Shown here one piece after another: positions 26,601 to 36,680 of a stretch of 64,000 bases of DNA. Origin of the DNA: Xestospongia bergquistia (taxonomy: Eukaryota > Porifera > Demospongiae > Haplosclerida > Petrosiidae); the NCBI GenBank assembly GCA_963965975.1, contig OZ014425.1, positions 377,001-441,000 of the forward strand, given 5' to 3'. Both the position numbers and the translations under genes were made by a program. The notes beneath the pieces were generated by a model. The model did not search any database. It saw nothing but the letters and a program-made list of their open reading frames with translations, and was not told the origin of the DNA. How positions within the stretch are numbered: position 1 is the stretch's first letter; every line of letters begins with the position of its first letter.

Positions 26601-29600
26601 ATATATTGTAAAGAATGCTTCTTACAACTACAGTCACGTAGCAAGTGGACATTTCGATGTGCCAATTGTCGTGAAGATGAACCAGAAACATTTCCCGATC
26701 GTAAAACAGCAGGCCAGATAAATTCACTTCGAGTTGCCTGCACAAAAAGAGATCATGGATGCATATGGAGAGGAGCCTTACGAGAATTAAAATCACATCA
26801 TTCTCGCTGTGAGTACGCTGACATTAATTGTCCTTTTAGCTCAATCGGTTGTCCAAGTCGCCCACTGAGAAAAGATGTTGAGCAACATGAAGAAGATAGT
26901 ATGCGTCACCATTTAAGTTTGGCTATGAAACACATCACTGAACTAGAGGATTTAATCAAACATGACCGCCAAGAACAAGATGATAAAATAATGACAGCAA
27001 TGACAGATATTAAGACATTGTTTCAGTCGCATAAAAAAGAAGTCAAGAAGCAATTTGATAAACGAATCGAACAAAATGAAGATGGGGTCCGTAAAAAACT
27101 AGATATATTAAAGGATGACATCATCACAGAGTCAAGGCCACTCCCACTTGTCTTTAAACTTGCCGATTTTTCCGATTTACAAGATGATGATGAAGATTGG
27201 CACAGTCCTGCGTTCACCACTCACGTGGGAGGTTACCGCATGTGTCTACGTGTTTATACCAATGGGTGTAGTGACGTACGTGGGACACACCTCTCTCTGT
27301 ATGTTTATCTTATGAGAAGTGACCACGATCATCTTTTAGAGTGGCCATTTCGAGGAACAGTACATGTAGAATTGTTAAATCAATTGGAAGATGACCATCA
27401 TTACTGCGAGTCGATAAAATTTAACTCCAAAGAATTAAAAAATTATAATGCGCGTGTTAAATCTTCCTCTAACTTTGGAGTGACAGGTCTTGGAAAGAGT
27501 AAATTTATTTCTCAGGAAGAGCTGGGGTATAATGCGATGACAAATTGCCAATATCTTAAAGATGACAGCCTCTATTTTCGAGTGAATAAAGTTGATGTAG
27601 AGTCTTGTTCAAAACCTTGGCTAATATGTATTGAAAGTCAAGACAACACTAACTAACCAATTGATACATAATATTTTTGTTTTTTTTAACACACAAAGTA
27701 TATTAAACAAAGGCATATTATATTTAGTTATAAATATACATGTTTAACATGTACACAATAGATTGTGTAGAATAACTATATTATACATTTATATAACAAG
27801 TACACAATAGACTCATAATACATTGTTTATCAATTTATATTTTATTCTATATATTAGATGTAGTGACTTAGTTATTTTATATATTATATTTAGAATTATT
27901 ATATTTAGTAACAAATGTAATTGAGATATCTGACCTTATTTGGATGAGCTCTCCAGGGGGTCCAGGTTTGACCTCCAGATAATAGAGGTCACAGCCGACA
28001 GCTACAACTACTTGTGAAGTGTTGCATGTTGCTGTTGAAATGCCACGCCCATCAGGAGGTAGCCATTCACTGTAAAGAAAGGGGTGTGGTCTTTTACCAG
28101 TACCTATGTCTATCAGTCTATTTGTCCATCCATTCATCCAGCTGTCCATTCATCTTATCCTATCAATCCATCCATTCATCCAGCTGTCCGTCCATCTTAT
28201 CCTATCAATCCATCCATTCATCCAGCTCTCCATCCATCTTATCTTACCATATAAGTTCCAAAGATTGCTCATCAATGAGACGTACTGATTTTGAAGTGAT
28301 CTATCATATTATATTATCATTAATGTATTAATTATGATCATAATTACTTGCACTATTGTATTCCCAGTAAGATTAGAACAATAGATAGTTTGTTGATCAT
28401 TAGCTAGTCCTAATAACTCTGTTTCTTCAACCTCTTCACCAGCAAGACTGAGAGCACTAGATGGATACATAGATAATTTAATGGATGCATAAAAACACTT
28501 ATTAAGAGATTAATAGATGTATAAAGTAACAAATGGATATATATGTATGACATACGTGGTTTGTCCCACAAAAGAGAGTATGACTGTGTTATCATAACCA
28601 TCTCCTTCCATTCCACAATGTAATGACCAAATACCTATACACAGCAAAAATATAATATTACATTATAGTATAGGTATATACCTTTAATTAGAATACAAAT
28701 AATATAGGTATGTACCTTTAATTAGAATACAAACAATATAAGTATGTACCTTTAATTCCTGCTAAATCAATAGAAGCTGCTTCATTAATACCAATGCCAC
28801 TTTTAACAATTCTTAATGATCCATCTTTACCAACTCCTGAACAGCAAACTAACTGAGAGAGAGAGACAGAAATAAATATCATCATTATATTATAACTTAC
28901 TACATCCCTTCCTTGTTTGTCAAGGTCAACAACACTCATGTCTAATATTGGACCGATGTTTGTCATACTCTCCATCACCTCCACATAACTCCCACTCTCA
29001 TTAGGACTACTTGATAACTAAAATCAAAGTATTTATTAAGTGTTAATAGGAGGAGTCTCCCCTCTCTTTACCTTCACTAGCTGTGAATCACCTGACGTTG
29101 ATCCAATAAAGACTACACCATTATCCAAATAAGACAGACAATAAGGACTACTTGTCTAAAAGAGGAGGGAGAGAGAGAATTATTAAAATACTAATATTAT
29201 ACTCACTTCTCCAAGAACTTCCAGTCTCATACCAGTCAAAGATGTCAAACCAGACTCGATGTCTTCTTGAAAATCCAACAACAACATGAGAAGCCGACCA
29301 TAAGTATCTCCAATAAGATATCGTGAGATATCCACAGGATTAATACACGATATGACAGACTCCTGTGTATAATATAGTAGATATTTCTACACATAGTAAG
29401 ATTACCTTAATTGTGGGAGGGTCTATGCAATGTTGGGTTGCACTACTGTAATAAGCTATGGTTTCCATGCCAACCACTATGATACCATTATGTGGACTGG
29501 GGACAGACCATAAGAGATTGGCCTACATATGGAAACAAAAATGAGATCACATGACTATCACATGATCTACTTGAGGTTCTGTGGTTATTGGTTTCCAAGA

Positions 29601-30511
29601 TCCAGGGATTAGTTCTTTTTCCTTTAAAGAAATCACAGATGTCTTTAGTAATCGTCCAGTAGGTTCCTATATATATATCACATATATATAATAATAATAA
29701 TTTTTTCACTTACTTCAACTAAGAATGCGATAGTAGGCTGTTCATAGCCATGTATAAACTGCATATCCACAATATAAAGGTCATCTAACCTTTATATAGT
29801 ATAATATGTTAATAGTTAATAAATAGATATAATACTGACCTCAAGTTGAAGGCTTTAAGAGGTTGTCCAGAATCTAACTCAAGTGGTACAACTTTTAGGA
29901 GACCAGCATATAAATGAAATGCTATTGCTTGACAATTAGGATCAATGACAGCTACCTGACGACCAGAAGTTGGTTTGCCGACACGATCCTGAAAGGAGAA
30001 TGTTTATTGAATAGGAACTGATAATCTCACTAAAGAGAGAGGTTCCTGTTCAGACTTACCTTAACGTCACCATAAGCTCTTGTTATGACATCATTTTGTA
30101 TGTTATCAAAGGCTAAGATCATGACATGATAACGAGCAGTAAGTATAAATAATAAATCCTGAGTCTCATTCTAAAAAAATAGAAATTCAAAATAATGTAA
30201 CACTAATATTATTAAATATATTTATTGATTATTACAATTACCTTTAACCAGTTGCTATGGTAACCATCATAATTAAAATATCAATAATTATAGCATCTTA
30301 CTTTTGGTCTAAACAGCTGCATACATGAGATACGACCAAATATGTCAACATCAAGAACTGGTTTGAGACCTTCTGCCGTCACTTGACTAATTACAATACA
30401 ACTGCCCTTGGCTTGTATTAAGTTGAGATCATCTGGTCCTGTAAAACTCCCCGTCAAACTTTCAGTAACTATAGTAGCTTTATGAGCAGTGACAATATAG
30501 TTGTAACTCAT
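22936..30511 (-). CDS. DDB1: DNA damage-binding protein 1 (CUL4 E3 ligase adaptor)
   Basis: A long many-exon minus-strand gene starting [15 protein letters not shown] at 30511 and ending VVEDLSRLH at 22936. Recognisable stretches along the length include [151 protein letters not shown] and [14 protein letters not shown]. These follow the three-propeller order of DDB1. The protein links CUL4-RBX1 to DCAF substrate receptors and takes part in UV-damage repair (family knowledge). One intron (25708-27934, 2227 bp) is far larger than the others and contains an intronless TRAF-like gene on the opposite strand. The join across it reads [13 protein letters not shown], as expected. Confidence 0.95.
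23627..23685. repeat. (GA)n microsatellite beside a DDB1 3' splice site
   Basis: About 29 uninterrupted GA units on the + strand, i.e. CT on the DDB1 sense strand. The run ends about 10 bases before the splice acceptor of the next DDB1 exon and so forms its polypyrimidine tract. Confidence 0.95.
26463..27656 (+). CDS. Intronless TRAF-like protein (RING, TRAF zinc finger, coiled coil, MATH)
   Basis: A single 397-codon frame on the + strand inside the 2.2-kb DDB1 intron. Residues 28-69 form a RING-like C-x2-C...C-x2-C...C-x2-C cluster. Residues 90-140 form a TRAF-type zinc finger ([38 protein letters not shown]). Residues 145-225 are a heptad-rich coiled coil and 235-392 a MATH/TRAF-C domain ([55 protein letters not shown]). 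This is the architecture of TRAF adaptors and E3 ligases. In the RING the usual His ligand position (CGH) reads Gly-Lys within SCCGKIYC, so the third and fourth ligands may be Cys43/Cys44 or the site may be weakened. It has no introns, unlike its neighbours, suggesting retroposition. Role in innate signalling is inferred. Confidence 0.92.
   Translation: MDLEEEQEITLGGYDYFFLEEPPSDVVCPICRLVARDPHQVSCCGKIYCKECFLQLQSRSKWTFRCANCREDEPETFPDRKTAGQINSLRVACTKRDHGCIWRGALRELKSHHSRCEYADINCPFSSIGCPSRPLRKDVEQHEEDSMRHHLSLAMKHITELEDLIKHDRQEQDDKIMTAMTDIKTLFQSHKKEVKKQFDKRIEQNEDGVRKKLDILKDDIITESRPLPLVFKLADFSDLQDDDEDWHSPAFTTHVGGYRMCLRVYTNGCSDVRGTHLSLYVYLMRSDHDHLLEWPFRGTVHVELLNQLEDDHHYCESIKFNSKELKNYNARVKSSSNFGVTGLGKSKFISQEELGYNAMTNCQYLKDDSLYFRVNKVDVESCSKPWLICIESQDNTN
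28128..28245. repeat. About 42-bp tandem repeat in a DDB1 intron
   Basis: Three copies of a unit built from ccattcatccagctgtcc and catcttatcctatcaatc. Similar ccatccattcatc words occur in other introns (13390-13450, 17290-17400). Confidence 0.8.
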
Positions 30512-30772
30512 AGTTCTGTGTGATTCTAAAGGGGATAGATGACATTCTAATTAATACCCCGTTTTAAAAAGTATTGAACTATTACATACCTGAATTTTGA
30601 AATGGGTTTTCAATAACCAGTACTCCAACTTTTAGTTTCTAAAAAGATTTATAAAACTGAAACTAAAACTTAAAATATACTAGGAAATATAATTATTTTG
30701 CAAAGTATGCGACCACATGTACATTTGAATTAAAGGGGTGTGGTCACAACCTATGAATATAATTAAACTGAT
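30512..30772. promoter_or_regulatory. Head-to-head interval (DDB1 / RASSF-like)
   Basis: 261 bp between opposed start codons. It holds a ggggtgtggtc CACCC-type box near 30735. No TATA is obvious. A shared promoter is inferred, unless either gene has an upstream non-coding exon. Confidence 0.4.
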
Positions 30773-31832
30773 ATGGGTGGGTCTGATTGCTGTTGCACAA
30801 TGGATAGATCTCTTTGTATCAAAGTTAACAAGTCAATAAAAATAGTAGATGGTCTGTGTCAGACAGCAACAGCTGGAGATGTCCTACATTGTCTCTCCCA
30901 TTATACAAAGCCCCAAGTTCTCTTGGAGGTATGGAACGGATGTTCCAGACCCTTTAATCCAGATGAAAAAGTCTTTGAGTCTCTGGAGAAATGGGGTCAT
31001 CAAGCACATAGAATAAACCTTGTCATGATGGACAGAGAAAAGTATTTCAATGGTTCAATTATTGGGTTTGAGGTAGAAAAACAAAGAAAGAAAAGAAAAC
31101 GCAGATCAAAGAGAAGGCGATATTTTCGGACATTGTCATATAGAAAGTTACCTATTAGAACAAACCATAGACAACGACATTGTCTGGAACGAGAACTTAA
31201 AATGAAATTGAAAAGATCGTTGAGTGAATGTGAATCAGAAATCCAAGTTCTCTCAAGTCAGTTGAATGAGATGATGGTAGAAGATTTGCTAACAGAAAGT
31301 GAATTAATAGGAAAAATGAATCCTTTACTACAAACAAAATACACATCTCTAACAAATGAACTAAGTAAACAAAAACAGTTAAAAGAGGAACTCCAAAAAC
31401 ACAAAAAGGAATTAGCACAGACAATAGTAAACAGACAACAAGAAATACACTCACTTCAAACTAAAGTAGAAGATATACAATCACAGGTCAATATATGATA
31501 CTTGTGGCATTTCAATAACTATAATATTTTGACTGTAGATTAAAAATGACAAGATGTTATTGACATCAGATGATATCGTGTCTCAAGAAATACAAGAAAT
31601 GGAGCACAAGTTAGAAGAATTACAAATTCATCTTAAAGCTAAGCAAAAAATCACAAAACTCCAGTCAGCTAAAGTAACTTCACTTTCAATTAAAGAACAT
31701 AATGATATATATTGTGTTTTAATTCTTTAGATGCAGGAACTATTAGGAATGAAAGTAACGTATGAACAAAGACTAGACAAGTGTATCAAAATGATACAAC
31801 AACTTGACAATAGTGAGGAAGAACTTGTGTAA
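30773..31832 (+). CDS. N-terminal-type RASSF protein (RA domain plus coiled coil)
   Basis: Three exons (30773-31486, 31539-31673, 31731-31832) give 951 nt, 316 aa. Residues 12-85 form a Ras-association ubiquitin-like fold: CIKVNKSIKIVDGLCQTATA, GDVLHCLSHY, VLLEVWNGCSRPFNPDEKVF, LEKWGHQAHRINLVM. The order DGL...T..DV, then LVEKW.G.ERPL and WG, is the signature of RASSF7-10. It is followed by a basic Lys/Arg stretch and a long Leu/Gln/Glu-rich coiled coil to the C-terminus, again as in RASSF7-10. There is no SARAH domain. Vertebrate members act in cell growth and cytoskeletal control; a role here is not shown. A second in-frame ATG at 30800 would also keep the RA domain. Confidence 0.85.
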
Positions 31833-31959
31833 ATTATATGTACTAAATATAAAAGAGAGAAATACATTTGAATACTGAAAGGAATAACAGTGTCATATTG
31901 TTAATAAATAAACACGAAGTCATCAAAGATACAAGTTAATTATTATTAATTAATTAAAT

Positions 31960-32388
31960 TTAATATCTGTACTTTGTTGAGTAATCTTTCGGCGACACAA
32001 CAAGACCACGCCCCTTACTAGCTCCTCGATAAACTGTCTCGACAATATCAATCATTTCCTGTTCATCTTCAAGAGCCCAATTAATTTTATTGTTGTTACC
32101 TGTTCCAAGGTCAATCATGATGTGTTTATTACGATAAAAAAACATTACAGTACATGGATCGTACAATTCGTACATTTTATTAAAGTCTGGAACTTCAGAG
32201 ATATCAACAAGATAGACTACTGCGAAGTTCTTCACCTTCTCTGCAATTTTATAGAGTATTTCATCCATCTGCATACAAGTTGGATCCCAATCATGGCCAA
32301 ACCTTATTACAATAACTCGTTCTTCTTCTGCCAAAATAGCTTGATCTACTTGCCAGCCATTACGTAAGTGAGGTAGCATGTAAGACAT
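31960..32388 (-). CDS. TXNL4A: U5 snRNP protein DIM1 / thioredoxin-like 4A
   Basis: A single intronless frame of 142 aa, exactly the length of human TXNL4A and of similar size to yeast Dib1. It starts MSYMLPHLRNGWQVDQAILA and contains VIRFGHDWDPTCMQMDEIL, VYLVDISEVPDFNKMYELYD, TVMFFYRNKHIMIDLGTGNN and the C-terminal RGLVVSPKDYSTKYRY. The thioredoxin fold lacks the CxxC pair, as in the family. The protein is a core part of the U4/U6.U5 tri-snRNP and pre-B spliceosome. Convergent with the RASSF-like gene at 127 bp. Confidence 0.97.
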   Translation of the reverse strand: MSYMLPHLRNGWQVDQAILAEEERVIVIRFGHDWDPTCMQMDEILYKIAEKVKNFAVVYLVDISEVPDFNKMYELYDPCTVMFFYRNKHIMIDLGTGNNNKINWALEDEQEMIDIVETVYRGASKGRGLVVSPKDYSTKYRY

Positions 32389-32805
32389 CTTGAACTAAGA
32401 TCAATTCAATTTCTATAAGTTGCTTGCTTTTCTACGTTTCATAAACGTTGAATTCCCACGCTAGCTCCACCTATTTTGGGGTGGGCATTTATTAATATTC
32501 ATAGTCATAGATAGTATAGACTACGTAACCTATAGGTTACGTAGTCTATACTATCTATGTCATAGTCAATAAATATAATGAGCCCCACCCAAGAGGTTAA
32601 CGTACAGCTTTGAACAATCCCTTTGATGTTTTTCTGTTGAAGGAAATAGCTCTTGAAAACAAGGTAAGGATACTCTCTATTACTAGTCTTTAAGGAAATT
32701 CTAGCAGAGATGTGGCTACATCTCAATTGGCAATAAAATTTGACTATGCCTAATTTTAGTATATATATCACAAATAAATTAATGTATCTCTTGTACCTGC
32801 AAGTA
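32389..32805. other. Spacer between TXNL4A and the first membrane paralogue
   Basis: Head-to-head spacer holding the TXNL4A 5' region, a 54-bp perfect palindrome (32506-32559) and the presumed promoter of the plus-strand gene. No other feature seen. Confidence 0.4.
32506..32559. repeat. 54-bp perfect palindrome with no spacer
   Basis: The 27-base left arm (beginning catagatagtatagactacg, ending taaccta) is the exact reverse complement of the 27-base right arm, with the centre between 32532 and 32533 (ccta|tagg). I checked every base pair. It can extrude as a cruciform, or fold as an RNA hairpin with almost no loop. Confidence 0.97.
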
Positions 32806-34726
32806 ATGGAAGAAATTGCAAATAATAATCCTCCTGAGAGAAGACTAGCAACCCCACCTTGGCCATGGGGAATGATTACAGGTTTCTTTCTAGCTCTGTT
32901 TATCTTTATTGGTAAGTCAGTTAGTAAATCAAATATAAAGTCTTATTTTTCCTATCTTATTCAAGGCAGTGGTGGTTTATTACTGGCTATATTTGGTACA
33001 TCTGGAGCTCCTAATGTCCCATTCTATATTCAAGGTGGTACAACACTTATAACTGTCATTTTATCAATTACTGAAACTGTTCTGTTAATTTCATGCATAA
33101 AATGGGTTGAGAAAAGAAAATTGCAAGAGGTACAAGTAACAGATTGTTAATGTGTGTGCTTTTTCACAAATCTTTCTTTATAGATGGGTCTCTCAATTGG
33201 TAATCAAACTGAAGAGCCAATGAAGAGTGTCACTTGTTGTCAGATAATAGTAATTTTTTTCAGTTTACTGGGAATCAATACTGGACTATTGATTGGTAAG
33301 TAAATTATAAAATAAAAATATAAAGTGTTAAATACTGATGTATTTTTAACTAGTGTTTTGGAGTTTGACACTCGCCTATAACTACAAAAATCATCACTTC
33401 TTAAAAGGAACACTGTGGCCATTTTTATTAGTGGATATTGCAATAGGTTTCCTAGTTCCAGTGATTATCGCTTTAGCCTTGTTGCCATTAGCAACAATGA
33501 TTCGTCACATGACTAATAATAAGCTTGAAACAAGGAAATTGCTACATTGGTTTATGCCTTGTTTGAGTTATGAACAAGGGAACAAAGGAAGCTATTGGGT
33601 CATTGAAGATACCTTCTATTTTAAAATTGAAGATAAGTTTAGTAGCAGCCTAAATTCAATATTGATATACACTATGGTTGTGTTAACATTTATGAACAGT
33701 TGGATCTACTTTATCAATTCTACTCTCATCAATCAATATGGTGTAAGCAATTGTGCCTTGTTAACTGAGAATGAGAAACAATATTCATATTGTTTTGATA
33801 TCTTCTCTGATATCAGTAAAGGAGTCTACGTGAACTGTTCCTACAATTTCAGCTATGATAAACATCTCTTTTGTTTTGAGCATATATCTATTGGACGTAA
33901 TGCTACACCCATTCAAACTCTAGTGATTTGTTTCGTGTTGTATTACATCACAGTAACTTGTATTTCAATTGTGTTTCAACTAGTTAAAGGCTTGCTCCAG
34001 TACTCACAAATAAAAATGTGGTCGACTCTCTTGGTTCTTTTTGGTGTTGTATCTTTAATCCTAGGTATAGCAGTATATGCATTCATTTTCTATCTCCATT
34101 CAAATTTTGATATTCTTGGAGTATTTCAATTCTTTACCATAACATTTGATATTATAGTCGTTGGTGTCCTACTCAAACGAGGGGATCCTATGTTGAATAA
34201 AGATGACAAAGATAGTATTGTTATAGAACTAAATCCACCAGCTGGATTAAATGAACAAGGTAATGTAGAATTGAGACATTTTCACCGAGACAATTCACTG
34301 ACCCAAACACAAGTTGCTGAAATACCATCCTCAACAAATGAGACACCAACACCACCAACAGTAACACCAGATCCACCAGCAGAAGTAAATATAAATGAAA
34401 CAAATAATGACCATATCACAACTTCATTGTTGCCATCAGCAACGCCTTCCATATCAGAAAGTGAACCTGTTGAAACTAGAAATAACATGCCCGTCAGATA
34501 CACCATGACAACTTCAAGTGTGCCAGCTCCTTCAGTGCCAACAACAGGACTTAGAGTACACACCCTGCCACGCCCCAATACATTCTCTCTAAGACATCCA
34601 CATTACCAAAAGGGAAGACCAGTAAGCTATTATAGAGTTAATTCAGTAGAGAAACAAGAGTCAGATTCCACACAGTCATTATATGATGGTTTTTTACCTG
34701 TTAGAAGAAAGATAACAATACTTTAA
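32806..34726 (+). CDS. Polytopic membrane protein, unknown family, tandem paralogue 1
   Basis: Four exons (32806-32911, 32966-33129, 33184-33295, 33354-34726) give 1755 nt, 584 aa. About eight hydrophobic segments are visible. Between segments five and six lies a Cys-rich loop with N-glycosylation sequons (YVNCSYNFS) and Cys residues that suggest disulfides. A cytosolic motif YEQGNKGSYWVIEDTFYF precedes a membrane span. The C-terminal 150 residues are a Pro/Thr/Ser-rich tail. The downstream neighbour is a paralogue with the same intron phases (1, 0, 1). No known channel, transporter or receptor signature was recognised. An in-frame upstream ATG at 32740 exists, but the codon at 32806 sits right after a possible splice acceptor and fits the paralogue's N-terminus. 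Confidence 0.8.
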
Positions 34727-35065
34727 AGGAAAACATTGTACTTTTCCCTTAACTTTAAATATACTTTTTGTATATTTATGTAATGTACATATTTATATCT
34801 TATTTATAAACATTATAATTAAAGTTATTATTATTAATATTAATATTTATATCTTATTTATAAACATTATAATTAAAGTTATTATTAATATGATTCGTGA
34901 AATATATCACAAATATTTTGTATTTTTTGTTACATAATGTAACACTTATGGTGTCTATGGAGTGGTGTTTGTGTCAAAATTTAATATTATTGCAATAAAC
35001 AGGTGTGGCTTACAATTACTATTTATATTAACAACTCATTTCCTCTACCAATTTTTCACTAGACA
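34727..35065. other. Spacer between tandem membrane paralogues, with a local duplication
   Basis: AT-rich 3' UTR of paralogue 1. A segment of about 50 bp (atatttatatcttatttata then aacattataattaaagttat) occurs twice at 34790-34838 and 34843-34890. The promoter of paralogue 2 must lie between about 34900 and 35060. Confidence 0.6.
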
Positions 35066-36680
35066 ATGGCGGAAATAGAGCTTGTTGCATTTGCTGATAA
35101 CGTTACTAAACAGCTACCTAGCCTACCTCCATCTATAGATCTTTTCAAAACCAAATTGAAGTACTACTTTTTGCCTTTCATTTTCATGTTAGCAACTTGC
35201 TTTTTTCTTGTTTTGTTTATAGCATCAGGTCAGTAGCTCATGACTTGGATTGTTCTATATTATTTGTTATAGGAGTAACTGGATTTACTTTGGAGAATGT
35301 ACATGCTGACACTTTTTATGATCTTTTTTACATTCAAGCAGTGACCACTGTTCTTGGTATTGTATTATCAATATCTGAGTTGTGTCTTGCAGTAACAACT
35401 ATATGGGCATTTATAAAGATCTATGAAGTAGAAGAACGAGAAAAGATGAGAAAAATAAAGGTAAGAGACTTTACAAAATCCAATTACTTTTCCAGATAAT
35501 TATAGAAAAAATTTACTACAACCAACCAAAAAGGGAAAATTATTTGTAATAAAGTGAACGAAACTCCTCCAGAATCGTTTACTTGGCGAAGTGCTCTTTC
35601 CTTGTTTGTTGGTTTGTTGTTCCTTAACTTTTCAATGCTTTGTAGTATGTACTAATTTATACAAACATTTGTATATACAACTTTCTCTATTTTTCTTTAG
35701 TATTTTGGGGATTCACTAACGCTTCAATTTATCCATATCTTCAAAGCAAATCATATTTTTTCTTTGTATTTATGGACATCCTTATTGGAGTTGTATCTCC
35801 ATTTTGTCTTATGATTGGACTAACAATAGTTTTGTTGGTGGCTCAAAAACTGACTGACTATAGATTCAGAGCTGAAAGTGTTGTTCCCGGCATATTGTCC
35901 TTTGTTGCATTTGAAAGAGGTAATGAATATTGTTTCTGGGTCATTGCAAAGTTTTTTTACTTCCCAACGGATAAGGATGACAAACCTGACCCAGGTCAAA
36001 AATTGACCTGGATTCAAACTAAACTGAATATCAATTTGTCATCTTGGTTTATCACCATGATATTATTTCTCAACACTGTATTGGCTGTAATGTATATTAC
36101 AGATGCAGTTATTGTTGAAGAAGCATATGGTGACAAGTGCAGTGACATTGGTGAAGAATTTGATTGTTTTATACATAGTCTCTCTCGTAGCTATGTCAAC
36201 TGTTCTGCTAATGAGTCTCTTGTTGCTGATCTTGATTGCTTCAGAATTATTAGCATTAAAGAAACTTACAAAAAAGATCCTTTAGGTTCACTTATAAAGG
36301 CGATTTTTCTTTTCATTGCCACTGAGAAGTTCTTGCTGCTTCTTTTCAATCTGGTAAAAACTTTGATAAACTTTCGCCACACTAGAATTTGGTCCTGGAT
36401 GGTTCTTGTTGTTGGTTTTTTAATGGTAGGAACAAGTTTTACATGTATTGTACTTTATTATGCTGATCATGATACTGGTTTTGCTTTCCTTAGCATTTTA
36501 CAGTTTACCATTCTTAGTATAGATGTATTGTTAAGTGGATTTTTACTATTGCTTGGATCACCAATGGAAGTTGTCACTGAAGGGAAACCTGCAGGACGTC
36601 GCTACAGAGCTCTCAGTAACAATGAATTCGTTGATATCGATGATTGCTCCTCCAACATGAATAACAATAATATTACATAG
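35066..36680 (+). CDS. Polytopic membrane protein, unknown family, tandem paralogue 2
   Basis: Four exons (35066-35228, 35273-35460, 35506-35644, 35701-36680) give 1470 nt, 489 aa. Exon number, splice phases (1, 0, 1) and order of about eight hydrophobic segments match the gene just upstream. Shared blocks include FERGNEYCFWVIAKFFYF (against YEQGNKGSYWVIEDTFYF) and the extracellular YVNCSANES plus DLDCFRI (against YVNCSYNFS plus LFCFEHI). It lacks the long Pro/Thr tail and ends in a short acidic, Asn-rich tail. The pair clearly arose by tandem duplication, but identity is low. Function unknown. Confidence 0.82.

Noticed and set aside
30773-31832. SARAH domain in the RASSF-like protein
   Set aside because: The C-terminal helix is a long general coiled coil; no SARAH-like motif is visible, which fits the RASSF7-10 type instead.
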